Under the pieces are notes generated by a model. It searched no databases, was not told the DNA's origin, and was given only the letters and a program-made list of their open reading frames with translations. The position numbers were made by a program, and so were the translations under genes. Shown here one piece after another: positions 29,278 to 38,653 of a DNA stretch of 64,000 nucleotides. Position 1 is the first letter of the stretch; every line of letters begins with the position of its first letter. This DNA comes from a virus: positions 1 through 64,000 of the IMG/VR virus record IMGVR_UViG_3300025941_000001; one strand, given 5' to 3'.

Positions 29278-31830
29278 TTAGTTGTTTGAAGGTGCCGCGA
29301 GATCGATGCCGAGCGGCAGATGCATCGTGGATACGACGAGCGAATACGAACCGTTGAATGGCCCGTTGCCCGCGCACGGCTTCAAGACAGCCGTCGCCGA
29401 GATCGGATTGGCCGCCATGACCGCCGGGGTCGTTTGGTTCACAAGCGCAAGCTGGGCCTTCTCCAGCGTCCATGCAACATCCGGCGGCACTCCCGACTGT
29501 TGAATGCTGCCGTTGCCGCCGATGGAGCTACCGACCGATTGGAGATACTGCAACTGGACTTGCACGGCGAAACTGCTCTGGATTTTCGCTTTCTGTTCGG
29601 CGACCGTGCCCGTTTGAATGAACCCGTTCGTGATCTGCCTCCACGAGAGCGGGAAGCTGAGACCGTCGTCGAACGCGCTGTAGAGCGGGAGCGAATAGGT
29701 GAGATCGTTGCTGCCGTGCGCGACCATCTGTCCGATATAGCGCTGATAGTCGCTGCCGGTGTAGTCGGCGACACAATACTCCGGCGTCCCCTCGACCGGG
29801 TCAACATTATCCCCGAGGCCGACCGCAACGCCGATCTCGACCTTGCCGATGATCTTTCCGTCACCGCCCGCGATGAGCGAATACGAAATGATCTTGCCCG
29901 TGGCGGTGCCGCCGGGCAAGCGCTGATCGTTGAGCGTCGCGTTCTTGCGACACGAGAGACCGACCGCCTGTTCGAACGGGCAACTCCAACCAATCGTGAC
30001 AGCCCGAGCGCGGTAGCGCAGCCGGGCACGTGCCTTGCTGATGAGGTACTCAATCGAGCGCAGGCCCCGGGGCGTCGGAAAGAACGAGCGCGCCCGAACG
30101 TCATCGGCGGTGCCGCCAGCCGGAATAGACAGGCCCGGAGGATTGGGGCCGAGCACGGTCCATACCACGGACCCGTCGCTGATGTGCGAGCCGACGCTCG
30201 TCGAGAACGCGGGCGCGCGGATCAGCGCGACCTTACGCGGAGCCGGAGGTGCTTCAACGTTCGTCGTAGCCGGAGGCGTATACGTGATGACCTCGTAGGT
30301 ATCGTTCGTTCGGCCTTGTTGCGTGCAGATGTAGTAACTGACTTGCGTCGGCACGGGCTCGAAGTCGCCGATGTTGTCGTTGAAGACTTGGTTTTGCATG
30401 AGCACGATCTGCCCGAGCGGAATGGCCGACGCTGCCGACCAGCGCGGCGCAATCGTCGGCAAGCTCGTGCCCAAGCTGGCCCAATGCACGGTGCCGTCAA
30501 TCGTAACTGTGCCCGGGATGTCGCTGAATACCGGCTCGGTCGCGCCCGCCGTCCCTGCCTGAACGCAAATCTGGAAAGCCAAACCGCCCGGCGTCGTCGG
30601 GTTGTTCGGCGTGATGATCTGGGTCAGGCCGACCGGCTGGCTCGCGAAGTTCGTCCACGCCGAGATTTCGAGAAGAGGTTGCCCCACTTCCACGGCTTGG
30701 ATGGAGAGCAACTCGGTGTTCTGACTGACGGTCGGAGCCGCGAGGACCGACTGAGTATTCGCGATGAGATCGAACGCTAGCAACTCGGTGAAGTCGCGCT
30801 CGGCGTCGAAGCGGATTGTCATGTCCATGCTGACCGACCAAAGCGGCACAACGATGCCGCTGCTCGTCAGCGTCATCGGAATGTTCTGCGGCGGGTCGGA
30901 AGTCGGGAAGCAAAGCCCGCTCTGGAAATACCCGGCGAGCGCAACCGTCATCGGGTTCGGCGACATGAGCGCCGGGCCGCTGGAGTTGGTCGTCGCGGAC
31001 GAGTTCGAACACTGGCCCGGGTTCGGGTCGGTGTTCGTCCACGAGTAGCTATACGACGCGGTCGGGGTTTGCGTGACGAAGAACACGTCGGTCGTGAAGC
31101 TCGACTGGCACTTGTAGCCCGCGCCGATGCTCGTGCCCGGCTTTGGCCAATCGCTGAGCAGGCTGTCGCCCGTATAGCTCTGCATGTTGAGCGTCGGGAC
31201 TTCAAACGTCCCGGACGAGCGCTGGGTCCAGTGCGCGCCGGTCTCGACGCGGACGTTCGTCAGCGGCGGTTGTCCGAGATTGAGCGAGACGCTTTCGTAG
31301 AGCGCGTCCAGCACATCGAATACGACGGTGCCGTCTTCGCCGTTGAGCACATCCGACGCGGTGATGTCCAGCGTCGTGCGGTCAATATGCCAGAGCGCCG
31401 ACCAGCCTTCGAGAACCGTGTCCGGATCATCGCGCTTGGTCGCGTCGATCCAGAGCGGATCATAATAGGGCGCAGTCTTCATGGTTTCGGCGAGCCGCTG
31501 CTTGTTCGCGATGAACTGCGGCGAGCGCGCAACGAGTTGGATACTGACCTTCTCCCGGAACAGGTTCGTCGGCACGCCGACGAGGATGCCGAAGAAGAGC
31601 GGGACCAAGGTGCCGTTGTTGTCCCACGCAAGCCATGCCCACACATTGCGGCCGGGATTGAGCAGGCCGATGCGCGGGTTCCTGATGACCATGTCCAGCG
31701 ACGGGACTTGACCTTCCTCGTGCTTCAATTCGAACGAGACGATGTCCTCGTCGAACACGTTCATCGTGCTCGGGTTGAACGTCGTCGCGTTCTCAGGGAC
31801 CCACGCGAAGGTGAATGGGAGATTGGACAT
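29278..31830 (-). CDS. Baseplate hub / tail-tip protein, 850 aa
   Basis: Largest gene of the tail block, placed after the tape measure and one small tail protein. N-terminal region IVSFELKHEEGQVPSLDMVI and FFGILVGVP resembles the first domain of hub proteins (gp27/gpD fold). Residues about 400-580 contain two insertions with WSAASAIPLGQIVLMQNQVF-like modules. Role: nucleates the tail tube around the tape measure. Confidence 0.7.
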   Translation of the reverse strand: MSNLPFTFAWVPENATTFNPSTMNVFDEDIVSFELKHEEGQVPSLDMVIRNPRIGLLNPGRNVWAWLAWDNNGTLVPLFFGILVGVPTNLFREKVSIQLVARSPQFIANKQRLAETMKTAPYYDPLWIDATKRDDPDTVLEGWSALWHIDRTTLDITASDVLNGEDGTVVFDVLDALYESVSLNLGQPPLTNVRVETGAHWTQRSSGTFEVPTLNMQSYTGDSLLSDWPKPGTSIGAGYKCQSSFTTDVFFVTQTPTASYSYSWTNTDPNPGQCSNSSATTNSSGPALMSPNPMTVALAGYFQSGLCFPTSDPPQNIPMTLTSSGIVVPLWSVSMDMTIRFDAERDFTELLAFDLIANTQSVLAAPTVSQNTELLSIQAVEVGQPLLEISAWTNFASQPVGLTQIITPNNPTTPGGLAFQICVQAGTAGATEPVFSDIPGTVTIDGTVHWASLGTSLPTIAPRWSAASAIPLGQIVLMQNQVFNDNIGDFEPVPTQVSYYICTQQGRTNDTYEVITYTPPATTNVEAPPAPRKVALIRAPAFSTSVGSHISDGSVVWTVLGPNPPGLSIPAGGTADDVRARSFFPTPRGLRSIEYLISKARARLRYRARAVTIGWSCPFEQAVGLSCRKNATLNDQRLPGGTATGKIISYSLIAGGDGKIIGKVEIGVAVGLGDNVDPVEGTPEYCVADYTGSDYQRYIGQMVAHGSNDLTYSLPLYSAFDDGLSFPLSWRQITNGFIQTGTVAEQKAKIQSSFAVQVQLQYLQSVGSSIGGNGSIQQSGVPPDVAWTLEKAQLALVNQTTPAVMAANPISATAVLKPCAGNGPFNGSYSLVVSTMHLPLGIDLAAPSNN

Positions 31831-32300
31831 TAGATTTCCTCGGCGTCAAGCGTCCAGCCAATGACGTTCTTCCATTCGTCGAAATGCTGTTCGTGTGTGA
31901 CGACACGCATCTCAAGAACCGGCCGGTAGAACGTATAGCCGCCCTCGACGTACTGAGAGCCGGAGACGGGGTTGCGTCCGTGCGGACCATTGCCGCCGGA
32001 CGTGAGGTAGCAGAACACGAGCGCGCACTCGACGGTGATGTGCATGCCGGGCCAAACGTTGTCGAGCGGCGGGGCGGTCGAGTTGTCCGGCGCGCTGATC
32101 TTCGTAGAATACTTTCGGAACTGCGGAGCCGACAGGTCAATGAGCGTGCCGTTGATCGTGCGCTCCAATTGCGACGCCGCGCCGATCACTTCGGCGGTCT
32201 GCGACAACCCGCGCGCCTGATAGAGCATGTTGCCAAAGCTGGAGATCGTCAACAGCGTGTCGCTGTCAGCCGGGAGAATGTTATGGAATTGCGCTGGCAT
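31830..32300 (-). CDS. Distal tail / tail-tip assembly protein, 156 aa
   Basis: Mixed alpha/beta; residues about 1-55 helical (ISSFGNMLYQARGLSQTAEV), then strands (MHITVECALVFCYLTSGG). Lies between tape measure and hub, the usual place of a distal tail protein. No direct family match seen. Confidence 0.55.
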   Translation of the reverse strand: MPAQFHNILPADSDTLLTISSFGNMLYQARGLSQTAEVIGAASQLERTINGTLIDLSAPQFRKYSTKISAPDNSTAPPLDNVWPGMHITVECALVFCYLTSGGNGPHGRNPVSGSQYVEGGYTFYRPVLEMRVVTHEQHFDEWKNVIGWTLDAEEI

Positions 32301-32301
32301 G

Positions 32302-34596
32302 TTACCCTACCCATGAAGGCTTGGAGCCTGCGGCCGAAGTCTGGCGCGAGACTGCATAGTTGGCGAGGTCGTCAATCGTGCTCTTCGGCCCACGCAAACC
32401 ATTGAAGGTGCGCTCGCCGATTGTCAGGTTAAGCGTGCTCGTCGGCCCGTTGCTCAGGCCGCCCGTGAGGCGCGACGGCGCAGCGACGCCGCCGCCCTGC
32501 GCGAAGCCGGGAAGCTGCATGTTGTTCAAGGCATGGAACAGCCCGGTGCCGTACTGTTGGACCGCCGCCGCCTTGATGACGAACTCGCCGCGCGACAGAC
32601 GCGCGAGAATGCTGTCGCTCGTGGTCGTGCCCGGCCCGTCGATGGGACCGCCGGTCGCATGCCCCTTGACATCGCCGCCTTCGCTGGGCGTGTTCGCCTG
32701 CCCGCTGCTCGGCAGTTTGATCGCGGTCGCGCGATCAATTGCCGCGAGGCCCTTGATGATCTGCCCGATGATCTCGACCACGGTGGTCAGGAATTTGATG
32801 ATCGCGTTGTCCTTGACCTTCTCCCACGCCTTACCCGCGATATCGACGATCTTTTCCCAGTTGGCGCGAAGAAGACCGACAGCGGTGATGACGAGACCGA
32901 CAGCCACAACCATAACGCCGATTGGCCCGGTCGCGAGAGTGATGGCGACGCCAATGCCGATGATGATGCCCTTGAGGATCGTAGCCTGCTCTACGACGCC
33001 GCCGCCGAACAGCTTCGCGAACCACGTCGCGGTATCTGCCAATGCCTTGACAGCCGCAGACAGTCCGGCTCCGAGGGCCGAGAGGCCGTCGATGAAGCCG
33101 TGAAGCAACCCGGTGTTACTCTCTATGCTATCGCGGAGCCCGTTCAAGAACACGGTGAATGCGGGGGCGATAGCGAGCGCGAACCTCTGCGACAGGATGC
33201 TTATGGTCAAGTTGAGATTGGCCAGCGCGCCCCGGAAATGTTCTAGGTCATCGCGGGCTTTCTTGGTATCGAGTTCTTTGGTCGCGGCGTTGAGGTGCTC
33301 CAGCGCCCCGGTGTTGTGCTCCAACACGTGCAGAATTTCAGATGCCGAAGCTCCGAGCGCCTGCATCGACGTGCCAGCGAGACGATTGACGATGGCCAAT
33401 CGCTGTTGCCGAGTGATCAGGTGGTCGGTGTCCGCCGCAAAAGTGCGGCTCAGTTGGATGAGCGTCTCGTACCCAAGCTTGTCTGGGTTCTTGTTGCCCT
33501 CTTTTGCCTGAGCGATGATCGCGTTGGTCAAGTGCTGGACGGAAACCTCAGCCAGATTGACAGACTTGGCGGCCTCCTTGTTGCCCGCGACGATACCATC
33601 AAGCGCATCACGGATGCTGGCAATATTGGAAAGAGCGACCTTCTCCGCCCTTTGCTCCGCCTCAGCGCGTTGAATGATCGCTTCCTTGACGGCGTTCTGA
33701 TCTTTGATACGCTGCTCGATGTCTTCGCGCGCATTCTTCGCGGCGCGACGAGCGAGGTCCTCCACGTCTTGTTCAAGCTGACGCTGCTTGAGTGAAGCCT
33801 GCGCGGCCTTCTCTTGCTGGGCCAGACGAGCGTCGGCCTCGGCCTTGCGCGCGGTATCGACCGCTTGCTGGGCCTGAGCGATGGCGAGACTTTCCTTCTC
33901 GGAAGCCGAGGGAGGCGTGCCCTTGGCAGTGGCGAGAGCCTGCACGGCAGACAACACGCCCAACTCCGCGCCGCGCACGGACTGGGCCGCGCCGAGTTGT
34001 TCGGACGCGGCGTGCTGGGCGGCGAAGGTCAGCTTGATGTACGCGGCTTCGAGCGCGTTGCTGTCGCGCGACATCTGCGCGAAACGTTCGGACGAGTTCT
34101 CGCTCAGGGCGGTTTGCGCCTCGCGCACACGCTGGATAGCGGTCGAGACGCGCAGCGTCGCCGCGTCATTCTCGGTCGCGTAGGTCTTGATGCTCTCGGC
34201 GATCTGTGGCCACTCACGCGCGATGGTGATCGTGAGACGATTGGCGAACCGCTCAAACTGCTCGACCTTGACGCCTGCGCCTGCGAACGTGGCTTCGATA
34301 TCTTGAAGCTGGCCAGCGGTCACGCCGAATGCGTCGGCGAGCAACGCGGTCTTCTGGGTCAATTCGGTTTGCTCTTCGATGAACTGGGTCGTCGCGGCGG
34401 TCACGCCAGAGATGACTTTCTCCAGCCCACTAAGAGCAAGTCCGGCGAGCGCGAACGAGGTCGCGCCCTTCTCGAATGCCGAGGTGAGCTTCTCAAAGCT
34501 CTCAGCGCCTTCCTCGCCAATCTTCTTGATCGACGAGATGAACTCGGTGTCGCCTTTGAGCAGAATTTCTGCGATAAGTGGATCAAGCTCAGCCAT
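32302..34596 (-). CDS. Tape measure protein, 764 aa
   Basis: Long helical protein with central coiled coil (Ala/Glu/Lys/Gln-rich, residues about 170-320), hydrophobic stretches (ILKGIIIGIGVAITLATGPI, VMVVAVGLVITAVGLL) and the typical C-terminus GGPIDGPGTTTSDSILARLS, GEFVIKAAAV. Length sets the tail at roughly 110-115 nm by the usual 1.5 A per residue. Follows the tail-assembly chaperones with one gene between. Confidence 0.9.
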   Translation of the reverse strand: MAELDPLIAEILLKGDTEFISSIKKIGEEGAESFEKLTSAFEKGATSFALAGLALSGLEKVISGVTAATTQFIEEQTELTQKTALLADAFGVTAGQLQDIEATFAGAGVKVEQFERFANRLTITIAREWPQIAESIKTYATENDAATLRVSTAIQRVREAQTALSENSSERFAQMSRDSNALEAAYIKLTFAAQHAASEQLGAAQSVRGAELGVLSAVQALATAKGTPPSASEKESLAIAQAQQAVDTARKAEADARLAQQEKAAQASLKQRQLEQDVEDLARRAAKNAREDIEQRIKDQNAVKEAIIQRAEAEQRAEKVALSNIASIRDALDGIVAGNKEAAKSVNLAEVSVQHLTNAIIAQAKEGNKNPDKLGYETLIQLSRTFAADTDHLITRQQRLAIVNRLAGTSMQALGASASEILHVLEHNTGALEHLNAATKELDTKKARDDLEHFRGALANLNLTISILSQRFALAIAPAFTVFLNGLRDSIESNTGLLHGFIDGLSALGAGLSAAVKALADTATWFAKLFGGGVVEQATILKGIIIGIGVAITLATGPIGVMVVAVGLVITAVGLLRANWEKIVDIAGKAWEKVKDNAIIKFLTTVVEIIGQIIKGLAAIDRATAIKLPSSGQANTPSEGGDVKGHATGGPIDGPGTTTSDSILARLSRGEFVIKAAAVQQYGTGLFHALNNMQLPGFAQGGGVAAPSRLTGGLSNGPTSTLNLTIGERTFNGLRGPKSTIDDLANYAVSRQTSAAGSKPSWVG

Positions 34597-35122
34597 TGCC
34601 GCCGCCCTTCAACTGCGCGTTCAAGATGTCCGGAAATTCCTCCATCACTCGCTTCTCGATTTCCGCGATGTGGAATTTCTTCGGAATGTTCACGCTGGGG
34701 ACGCCGAAGTATTTCGGTGCGCGATCTTTGATGGCAAACAAGAGCGGAGGTCCGCCCGCGTGCCGGTTGACAGAGAACAGTTTGTCGCCGTAGTCCTTCG
34801 GCTCGATGCCGACTGCATCGGTGCCGCTGATCGGAAGCCATAGGAGGGGCTTGCCGTGGATGGTGCCGCCGCTTTCGAAGATGTCCGCGCCGGGCGCATC
34901 GATCTTGGTCGTGATCGTGTGATCGCTGACCGTGACGCTCAAGCTGTTGAGGTACTGAGACCCGAAGTTGCCAGCGCCCGCGATGTCCGCCGAAATCTGT
35001 TGTTTCAGCATGGACGCGATCATGTTCTCCGCAGTCTTGAGCGCCGCGCTATACTTCTCGGCAGTCTCGTTGAGCCCCTTCTTGAACTCTTCGGTGTTGA
35101 TGCGGAATGAAAGCTCCACCAC
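34589..35122 (-). CDS. Minor tail protein, 177 aa, GTG start
   Basis: Starts GTG 35122 (a second GTG is the next codon). N-terminal helices (FKKGLNETAEKYSAALKTAE) and a C-terminal domain (GIEPKDYGDKLFSVNRHAGG). Overlaps the tape measure start by 8 nt. Resembles minor tail proteins located between chaperone and tape measure genes. Confidence 0.6.
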   Translation of the reverse strand: MVELSFRINTEEFKKGLNETAEKYSAALKTAENMIASMLKQQISADIAGAGNFGSQYLNSLSVTVSDHTITTKIDAPGADIFESGGTIHGKPLLWLPISGTDAVGIEPKDYGDKLFSVNRHAGGPPLLFAIKDRAPKYFGVPSVNIPKKFHIAEIEKRVMEEFPDILNAQLKGGGNG

Positions 35123-35125
35123 GGT

Positions 35126-35754
35126 TCACAATTCCTTGTCCCATGTATCGAACTGTTTCTTGAGCGCCTTGTCATCCCCGCTGCTACCGAGGTTGAGCAG
35201 GCCGAGCATGTAGTAGAGATCTCGGAGCGCTCGCTTCTCAGCGAGGAAGGCATACGCCGCCATCTGTCGCGGCGTGTAGCCCCAGACTACGGCTGGGGGG
35301 TGACCGGCGGCGATGAGGGCCTCGATGTTTGCTGCAATTTCATATCCGGCACCTTTGAAGAGAGGTCGGAGTTTGCTGCGTTGGCGAGGGTCATAATCCT
35401 CTGGGCGAAAGGGGCGAAGCCTTTCGTGAAGGTCATACCTCCCACGGCTTCGAGAAGGTCCATCTGGTATTCGAACCCGATCTCGCTCGCGCGCTCTTCG
35501 GCTTCCTTATCGCCGAGTTGCCCGACCGCTGCCGCGATGATCGCGGCGACGGCGTCGGGGGCGACGGTGATGAATACGCCGAGGTCGAACTTTTCCCCGG
35601 TGACCATGCCCAAAATCTTCGGGAAGCGCTTGATGATTTCGAGGCCGGTCTTGGCACTGATGCCTTGAACGGTGAGGTAACTGTCCCCGACCGGGATATC
35701 CTTGGACATCGGGACGAGGTCGGTCAGGTTGAGACCGGGCTTCTTCTTGCTCAT
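35126..35754 (-). CDS. Tail assembly chaperone, frameshift fusion (gpG-T type)
   Basis: The second reading frame has no start of its own; it is reached by a -1 shift in the upstream chaperone gene at CCCTTTC (35407-35413). After the slip the frame reads PFRPEDYDPRQRSKLRPLF, then GYEIAANIEALIAAGH, and ends WDKEL at 35126. About 209 residues. The downstream part is helical, as in T-domain chaperones that bind the tape measure. Confidence 0.75.
35287..35754 (-). CDS. Tail assembly chaperone, short form (gpG type), 155 aa
   Basis: ATG 35754 has AAGGAA 6 nt upstream; the ATG at 35760 abuts the same sequence. Helical, with VGDSYLTVQGISAKTGLEI near the start. Ends in a Pro/Ser-rich tail (RPSSPPVTPQP) translated only when no shift occurs. 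Positioned between the major tail protein and the tape measure. Confidence 0.75.
   Translation of the reverse strand: MSKKKPGLNLTDLVPMSKDIPVGDSYLTVQGISAKTGLEIIKRFPKILGMVTGEKFDLGVFITVAPDAVAAIIAAAVGQLGDKEAEERASEIGFEYQMDLLEAVGGMTFTKGFAPFAQRIMTLANAANSDLSSKVPDMKLQQTSRPSSPPVTPQP
35407..35413 (-). other. Slippery heptamer for -1 frameshift
   Basis: Minus strand C-CCT-TTC, the X-XXY-YYZ form: codons CCT-TTC slip to CCC-TTT. Both frames are open around it and the -1 frame continues into the T domain. Confidence 0.75.
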
Positions 35755-35799
35755 GATCATTTCCTTGTATCAGCGGGGGAGACTGATGCGGTACGCTTA

Positions 35800-36054
35800 T
35801 CAGACGGTCCGAGGGTGCGGGGGCGGCCCGGCGGCGACGCCGCGCAGGGCGTTCGGATTGGTGACAGCGGCCTCGTCGTCGAACTCTTCTGCGGCGGCCT
35901 CGGGGGCGTCCTGCGGGGCCTCTGGAGCGGGGTCTTCCTCCGGGGCGACTTCCGGTGCCTTTTCCTGCGGCTCGCTCTGGACGCCTGCGCCAGCGTCGGC
36001 GGGGGCGGTTTCAGGGGCGATATCTTCCGGGGGCATTTCGGGGGCGTCGGTCAT
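35800..36054 (-). CDS. Acidic Pro/Glu/Ala-rich disordered protein, 84 aa
   Basis: Nearly entirely Pro, Glu, Ala and Asp (EDIAPETAPADAGAGVQSEP). No fold expected. Lies between the major tail protein and the chaperones. Low-complexity, so confidence that it is translated rests on its frame and position. Confidence 0.5.
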   Translation of the reverse strand: MTDAPEMPPEDIAPETAPADAGAGVQSEPQEKAPEVAPEEDPAPEAPQDAPEAAAEEFDDEAAVTNPNALRGVAAGPPPHPRTV

Positions 36055-36086
36055 GGGGGGTATCCTTTTTCAGGGGGCGGGTTTAT

Positions 36087-36182
36087 CCGTGATAGGTTTT
36101 CACGGTGCGGAACGGTATTTCACGTTCCCGGGGGACAAAACCATAAGGCCGGGGCCTGATCTCCCGGGCGGGAAATCAGGCC
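36087..36182 (-). terminator. Terminator after the major tail protein, plus second hairpin
   Basis: Minus-strand GGCCTGAT/ATCAGGCC (36153-36160 with 36175-36182) with inner TCCCG/CGGGA; followed after a few bases by GGTTTTG. A CCGTGA/TCACGG pair lies at 36087-36105. Likely reduces read-through from the abundant tail gene. Confidence 0.55.
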
Positions 36183-36188
36183 AGAGGC

Positions 36189-36758
36189 TTAGAAGGCAAC
36201 CGAGGGCGAGTTCGGCAGCGAGACGGTCGCCGTGCCGAAGGTTCCGGCCGCTTGGTCGAACAGAACGTCACCTTCGAGTTCGATGACGCCCCACGTGTTG
36301 GCGATCAGGCCGAGGGCCTTCGAGGGCGACAGCTTGACGAGCGGGAACTCCACGGTCCAGATGGGGCCGATGTCGTTGGTGCCGACGAACTTGACCGCCC
36401 CGTAAATGACCGGGTTGGAGAAGATGTCGATCACGTCCGGGGTCGGAGACGGCCCGCCGGTCGGAAGACCGAGCAGCGCGAAGCCCATGTTGCGCGCGGT
36501 CATCTCTTCGAGTTGCATGTTGAGCGTACCAGCGAGTTCGATGACGGCGGTGAAGTCCTTCACGCGCACGCCGGTCCGGCTGGAGAAGTGGTCGAGTTGC
36601 GTGACCTTCGCCAAGAACTCAAACTGCGGGACGTTGCCGCAATCGACGAAGGCGGTCTCGCCGAGCAACTTGATGCTGACGATGCCCTTGCCGATGTAAT
36701 AGTTGCCGATGTTCGGGCTAACAAGGGAGCCGGGGATGTGTTCGTTTCCAATGGGCAT
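36189..36758 (-). CDS. Major tail (tube) protein, 189 aa
   Basis: Beta-rich, Gly/Thr/Val-rich, no long helices except LEEMTARNMGFALLG. Order with connectors upstream and chaperones and tape measure downstream is the standard place for the tail tube protein. Starts with GGAGAG before ATG. Confidence 0.75.
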   Translation of the reverse strand: MPIGNEHIPGSLVSPNIGNYYIGKGIVSIKLLGETAFVDCGNVPQFEFLAKVTQLDHFSSRTGVRVKDFTAVIELAGTLNMQLEEMTARNMGFALLGLPTGGPSPTPDVIDIFSNPVIYGAVKFVGTNDIGPIWTVEFPLVKLSPSKALGLIANTWGVIELEGDVLFDQAAGTFGTATVSLPNSPSVAF

Positions 36759-36769
36759 GGTTCTCTCCG

Positions 36770-37276
36770 TTAGGCATTCACGAGTTCATCGGGTATAAAC
36801 GGATAGCCGAACGTGATCGACAAACCCATCTGCCCTTTCATCTGGCGATTGCGCGCCAAGTCGGTGTAGCAACCGTCGAAAACAATTGACCCTGCGGAGC
36901 CGGTGAAGGTCGCGAGGTCCGGATCATGAAGGATCAAATTCAAGATCGCTGCACGAGCCAAATTCAAATCTTCTCCTACGTTCGTGTTCTGCGGCTTGCG
37001 CACATCGAGCACGACGTAAATCTCTGGCGTCATCTTCATCATGCCGGGTCCGGAGCGTTCGCTTCGTCCCGACATCTGGGGGAAGCGTGGGTCCTTGACT
37101 TCGTCGGCATCCAAGAGGATGATACCCGGAACCTTCTCTTTCGGAAGCTCATCGCGATTGTGCACGATGTTGCCCGCCGCGATATGGGTCCCGTCCGTAA
37201 GCGTAACGTCGAGGTTCGACAAAATCTCGAAGAGCCTCGCCAAGATCAGTGCTCGCCTATCCGCCTTTGCCGTCAT
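36770..37276 (-). CDS. Tail completion/terminator-like protein, 168 aa
   Basis: Start 37276 (MTAKADRRALILARLFEIL). N-terminal helix then strands, with VPGIILLDADEV and PEIYVVLDVRKP; plan resembles tail terminator proteins that cap the tube. Overlaps the preceding gene by 4 nt. Confidence 0.6.
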   Translation of the reverse strand: MTAKADRRALILARLFEILSNLDVTLTDGTHIAAGNIVHNRDELPKEKVPGIILLDADEVKDPRFPQMSGRSERSGPGMMKMTPEIYVVLDVRKPQNTNVGEDLNLARAAILNLILHDPDLATFTGSAGSIVFDGCYTDLARNRQMKGQMGLSITFGYPFIPDELVNA

Positions 37277-37650
37277 TGACGCACCGTAAATTCCCAGAGT
37301 GCCGTTATCCCGGCGGGCGCAGTCTTCTTCGGCTTGCACGTCATCGGCAAGATTTCGTCGATCACTGGCGGGTCCGCTGGGGGTTGAACGAACGTCACCA
37401 ATTGATCCTGCTCGTTGTCAGGCGGCATCAGTTGCACTTCCGAGTTTTTCGCCGACATGATGACCTTGCGGTCGGTCGGGTTGGCGAGATCGGAAGGCTT
37501 CTCACGCGGGATGTACTCGATGATGACAACCCGACATGGGCGGTCCTCGGGGCTACTTCCTGCGCGACGGAGTACGGCGTCCATACCAAAGAAAGTGATA
37601 AGTTCGTCCGCGTCCGTAATCGCCTGATCATAGTCAAATTTCGTGGCCAT
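37273..37650 (-). CDS. Head-tail joining protein, 125 aa
   Basis: Start 37650 (MATKFDYDQAITDADELITF). Contains strand pairs (CRVVIIEYIPREK, KVIMSAKNSEVQLM). In connector region between DnaT-like connector and tail terminator. A GCTAG-family promoter overlaps its first codon, so translation must come from an upstream transcript. Confidence 0.55.
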   Translation of the reverse strand: MATKFDYDQAITDADELITFFGMDAVLRRAGSSPEDRPCRVVIIEYIPREKPSDLANPTDRKVIMSAKNSEVQLMPPDNEQDQLVTFVQPPADPPVIDEILPMTCKPKKTAPAGITALWEFTVRQ

Positions 37651-37677
37651 TCTATGTGATCCTATGGTGCCGAACAA
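37649..37677 (-). promoter_or_regulatory. GCTAG-family promoter-like sequence
   Basis: Minus strand GAAGTTGCTAG abutting TTGTTC (37672-37677), 17-nt spacer, TAGAAT (37649-37654). The -10 overlaps the ATG of the downstream gene, so any transcript would start inside it; possibly serves genes further down. Confidence 0.45.
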
Positions 37678-37692
37678 CTAGCAACTTCGGGC

Positions 37693-38598
37693 TTACCGGA
37701 TGACCGTCCGGCTGCCGCCCTGACTGAGCAGTCCGGCCTTCGAGAGGATGCGGTCCACGTGCGGGAACGAAGCGAAGAAGCCGAGCCCGAACTTCGTATC
37801 GTAGGAGACGATGGTTTCGAGAGGGCCGACTTTCTTGGTGACAGACGAGGCCACGCCGCCATTGCCGACGAGGGCCGGGTCGTAGTCAGGCTGGAGATTG
37901 ACGCCGTTGAGCACGCGAATGGCAAGCTCCGAACACGCGGCTTTGAGCGCCCTCGGAATGCCGTTGACCGTGTTCCCGTTGAGGTCCACGAGACCCTGAC
38001 GCGGAAACTCGGTGCTCTGATTTGTCGTGCTGGAAACGAGGAACGGGCTGGAGATCAGCGCGTAGGGCGTAAGCCATCCTTCGAGGAAGTAGGCGTTCGC
38101 GCCGGGCAACACGCTGCCCATGCTCTGGAGACGCTTGACGCCGCCGAACCGATACTTCTGATCAAGGTAGTCGGTGCTTTGCACGATGGCGGCTTGGATG
38201 GCCGTGTCGGTCACAGCCGGGATGGAGTTGCCCCGGCTATCGTGATACTGCCGAAACTCGTCGATGGTCTCGTAGGCGTTGGCCGCGTTGATCTCGATGA
38301 CGAGCGACTGCTCGCCGACGTTCGCGCCGGTCTGCCATGTGATCGTGCCGTTCGCAGGCCAATCGGCCATATTGGCGTTCGGGGCTGTGACGGAAAATTC
38401 GCTCGCGCTGAGAACCTGACAGACGGTGAACGTCAACGACTGAAACGTCTCGTTGGAGAAGCCATCTTGATTGTTGAAGACGCCCTCATAGAGCCCGGTG
38501 TCTCCGACTTCAATGGGCGCGATGACCGGCGACGGCGACGGCAACAACGTGAGTTGCGCCACGGTGCCGGTTTCGTTTTGGACGGAGAAGACGGCCAT
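37693..38598 (-). CDS. Head-tail connector with DnaT_2-like domain, 301 aa
   Basis: C-terminal 190 residues match the pattern of the phage DnaT_2-like family: AYETIDEFRQYHDSRG, STDYLDQKYRFGG, FPRQGLVDLNG, GIPRALKAACSELA. The N-terminal 105 residues are an extra beta domain. In many phages this gene lies right after the capsid gene and acts in head completion rather than DNA binding. Confidence 0.7.
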   Translation of the reverse strand: MAVFSVQNETGTVAQLTLLPSPSPVIAPIEVGDTGLYEGVFNNQDGFSNETFQSLTFTVCQVLSASEFSVTAPNANMADWPANGTITWQTGANVGEQSLVIEINAANAYETIDEFRQYHDSRGNSIPAVTDTAIQAAIVQSTDYLDQKYRFGGVKRLQSMGSVLPGANAYFLEGWLTPYALISSPFLVSSTTNQSTEFPRQGLVDLNGNTVNGIPRALKAACSELAIRVLNGVNLQPDYDPALVGNGGVASSVTKKVGPLETIVSYDTKFGLGFFASFPHVDRILSKAGLLSQGGSRTVIR

Positions 38599-38618
38599 TG
38601 AATATTCCCCAGCGTTAA

Positions 38619-38647
38619 AGCGCCGCCTGCACTATGCGGGCGGCGCT
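38619..38647 (-). terminator. Hairpin between head genes
   Basis: Minus-strand AGCGCCGCC/GGCGGCGCT (38639-38647 with 38619-38627) with inner GCA/TGC, followed by TTTAACG. Weak U-run, so partial termination is likely. Confidence 0.5.
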
Positions 38648-38653
38648 CTGTGA

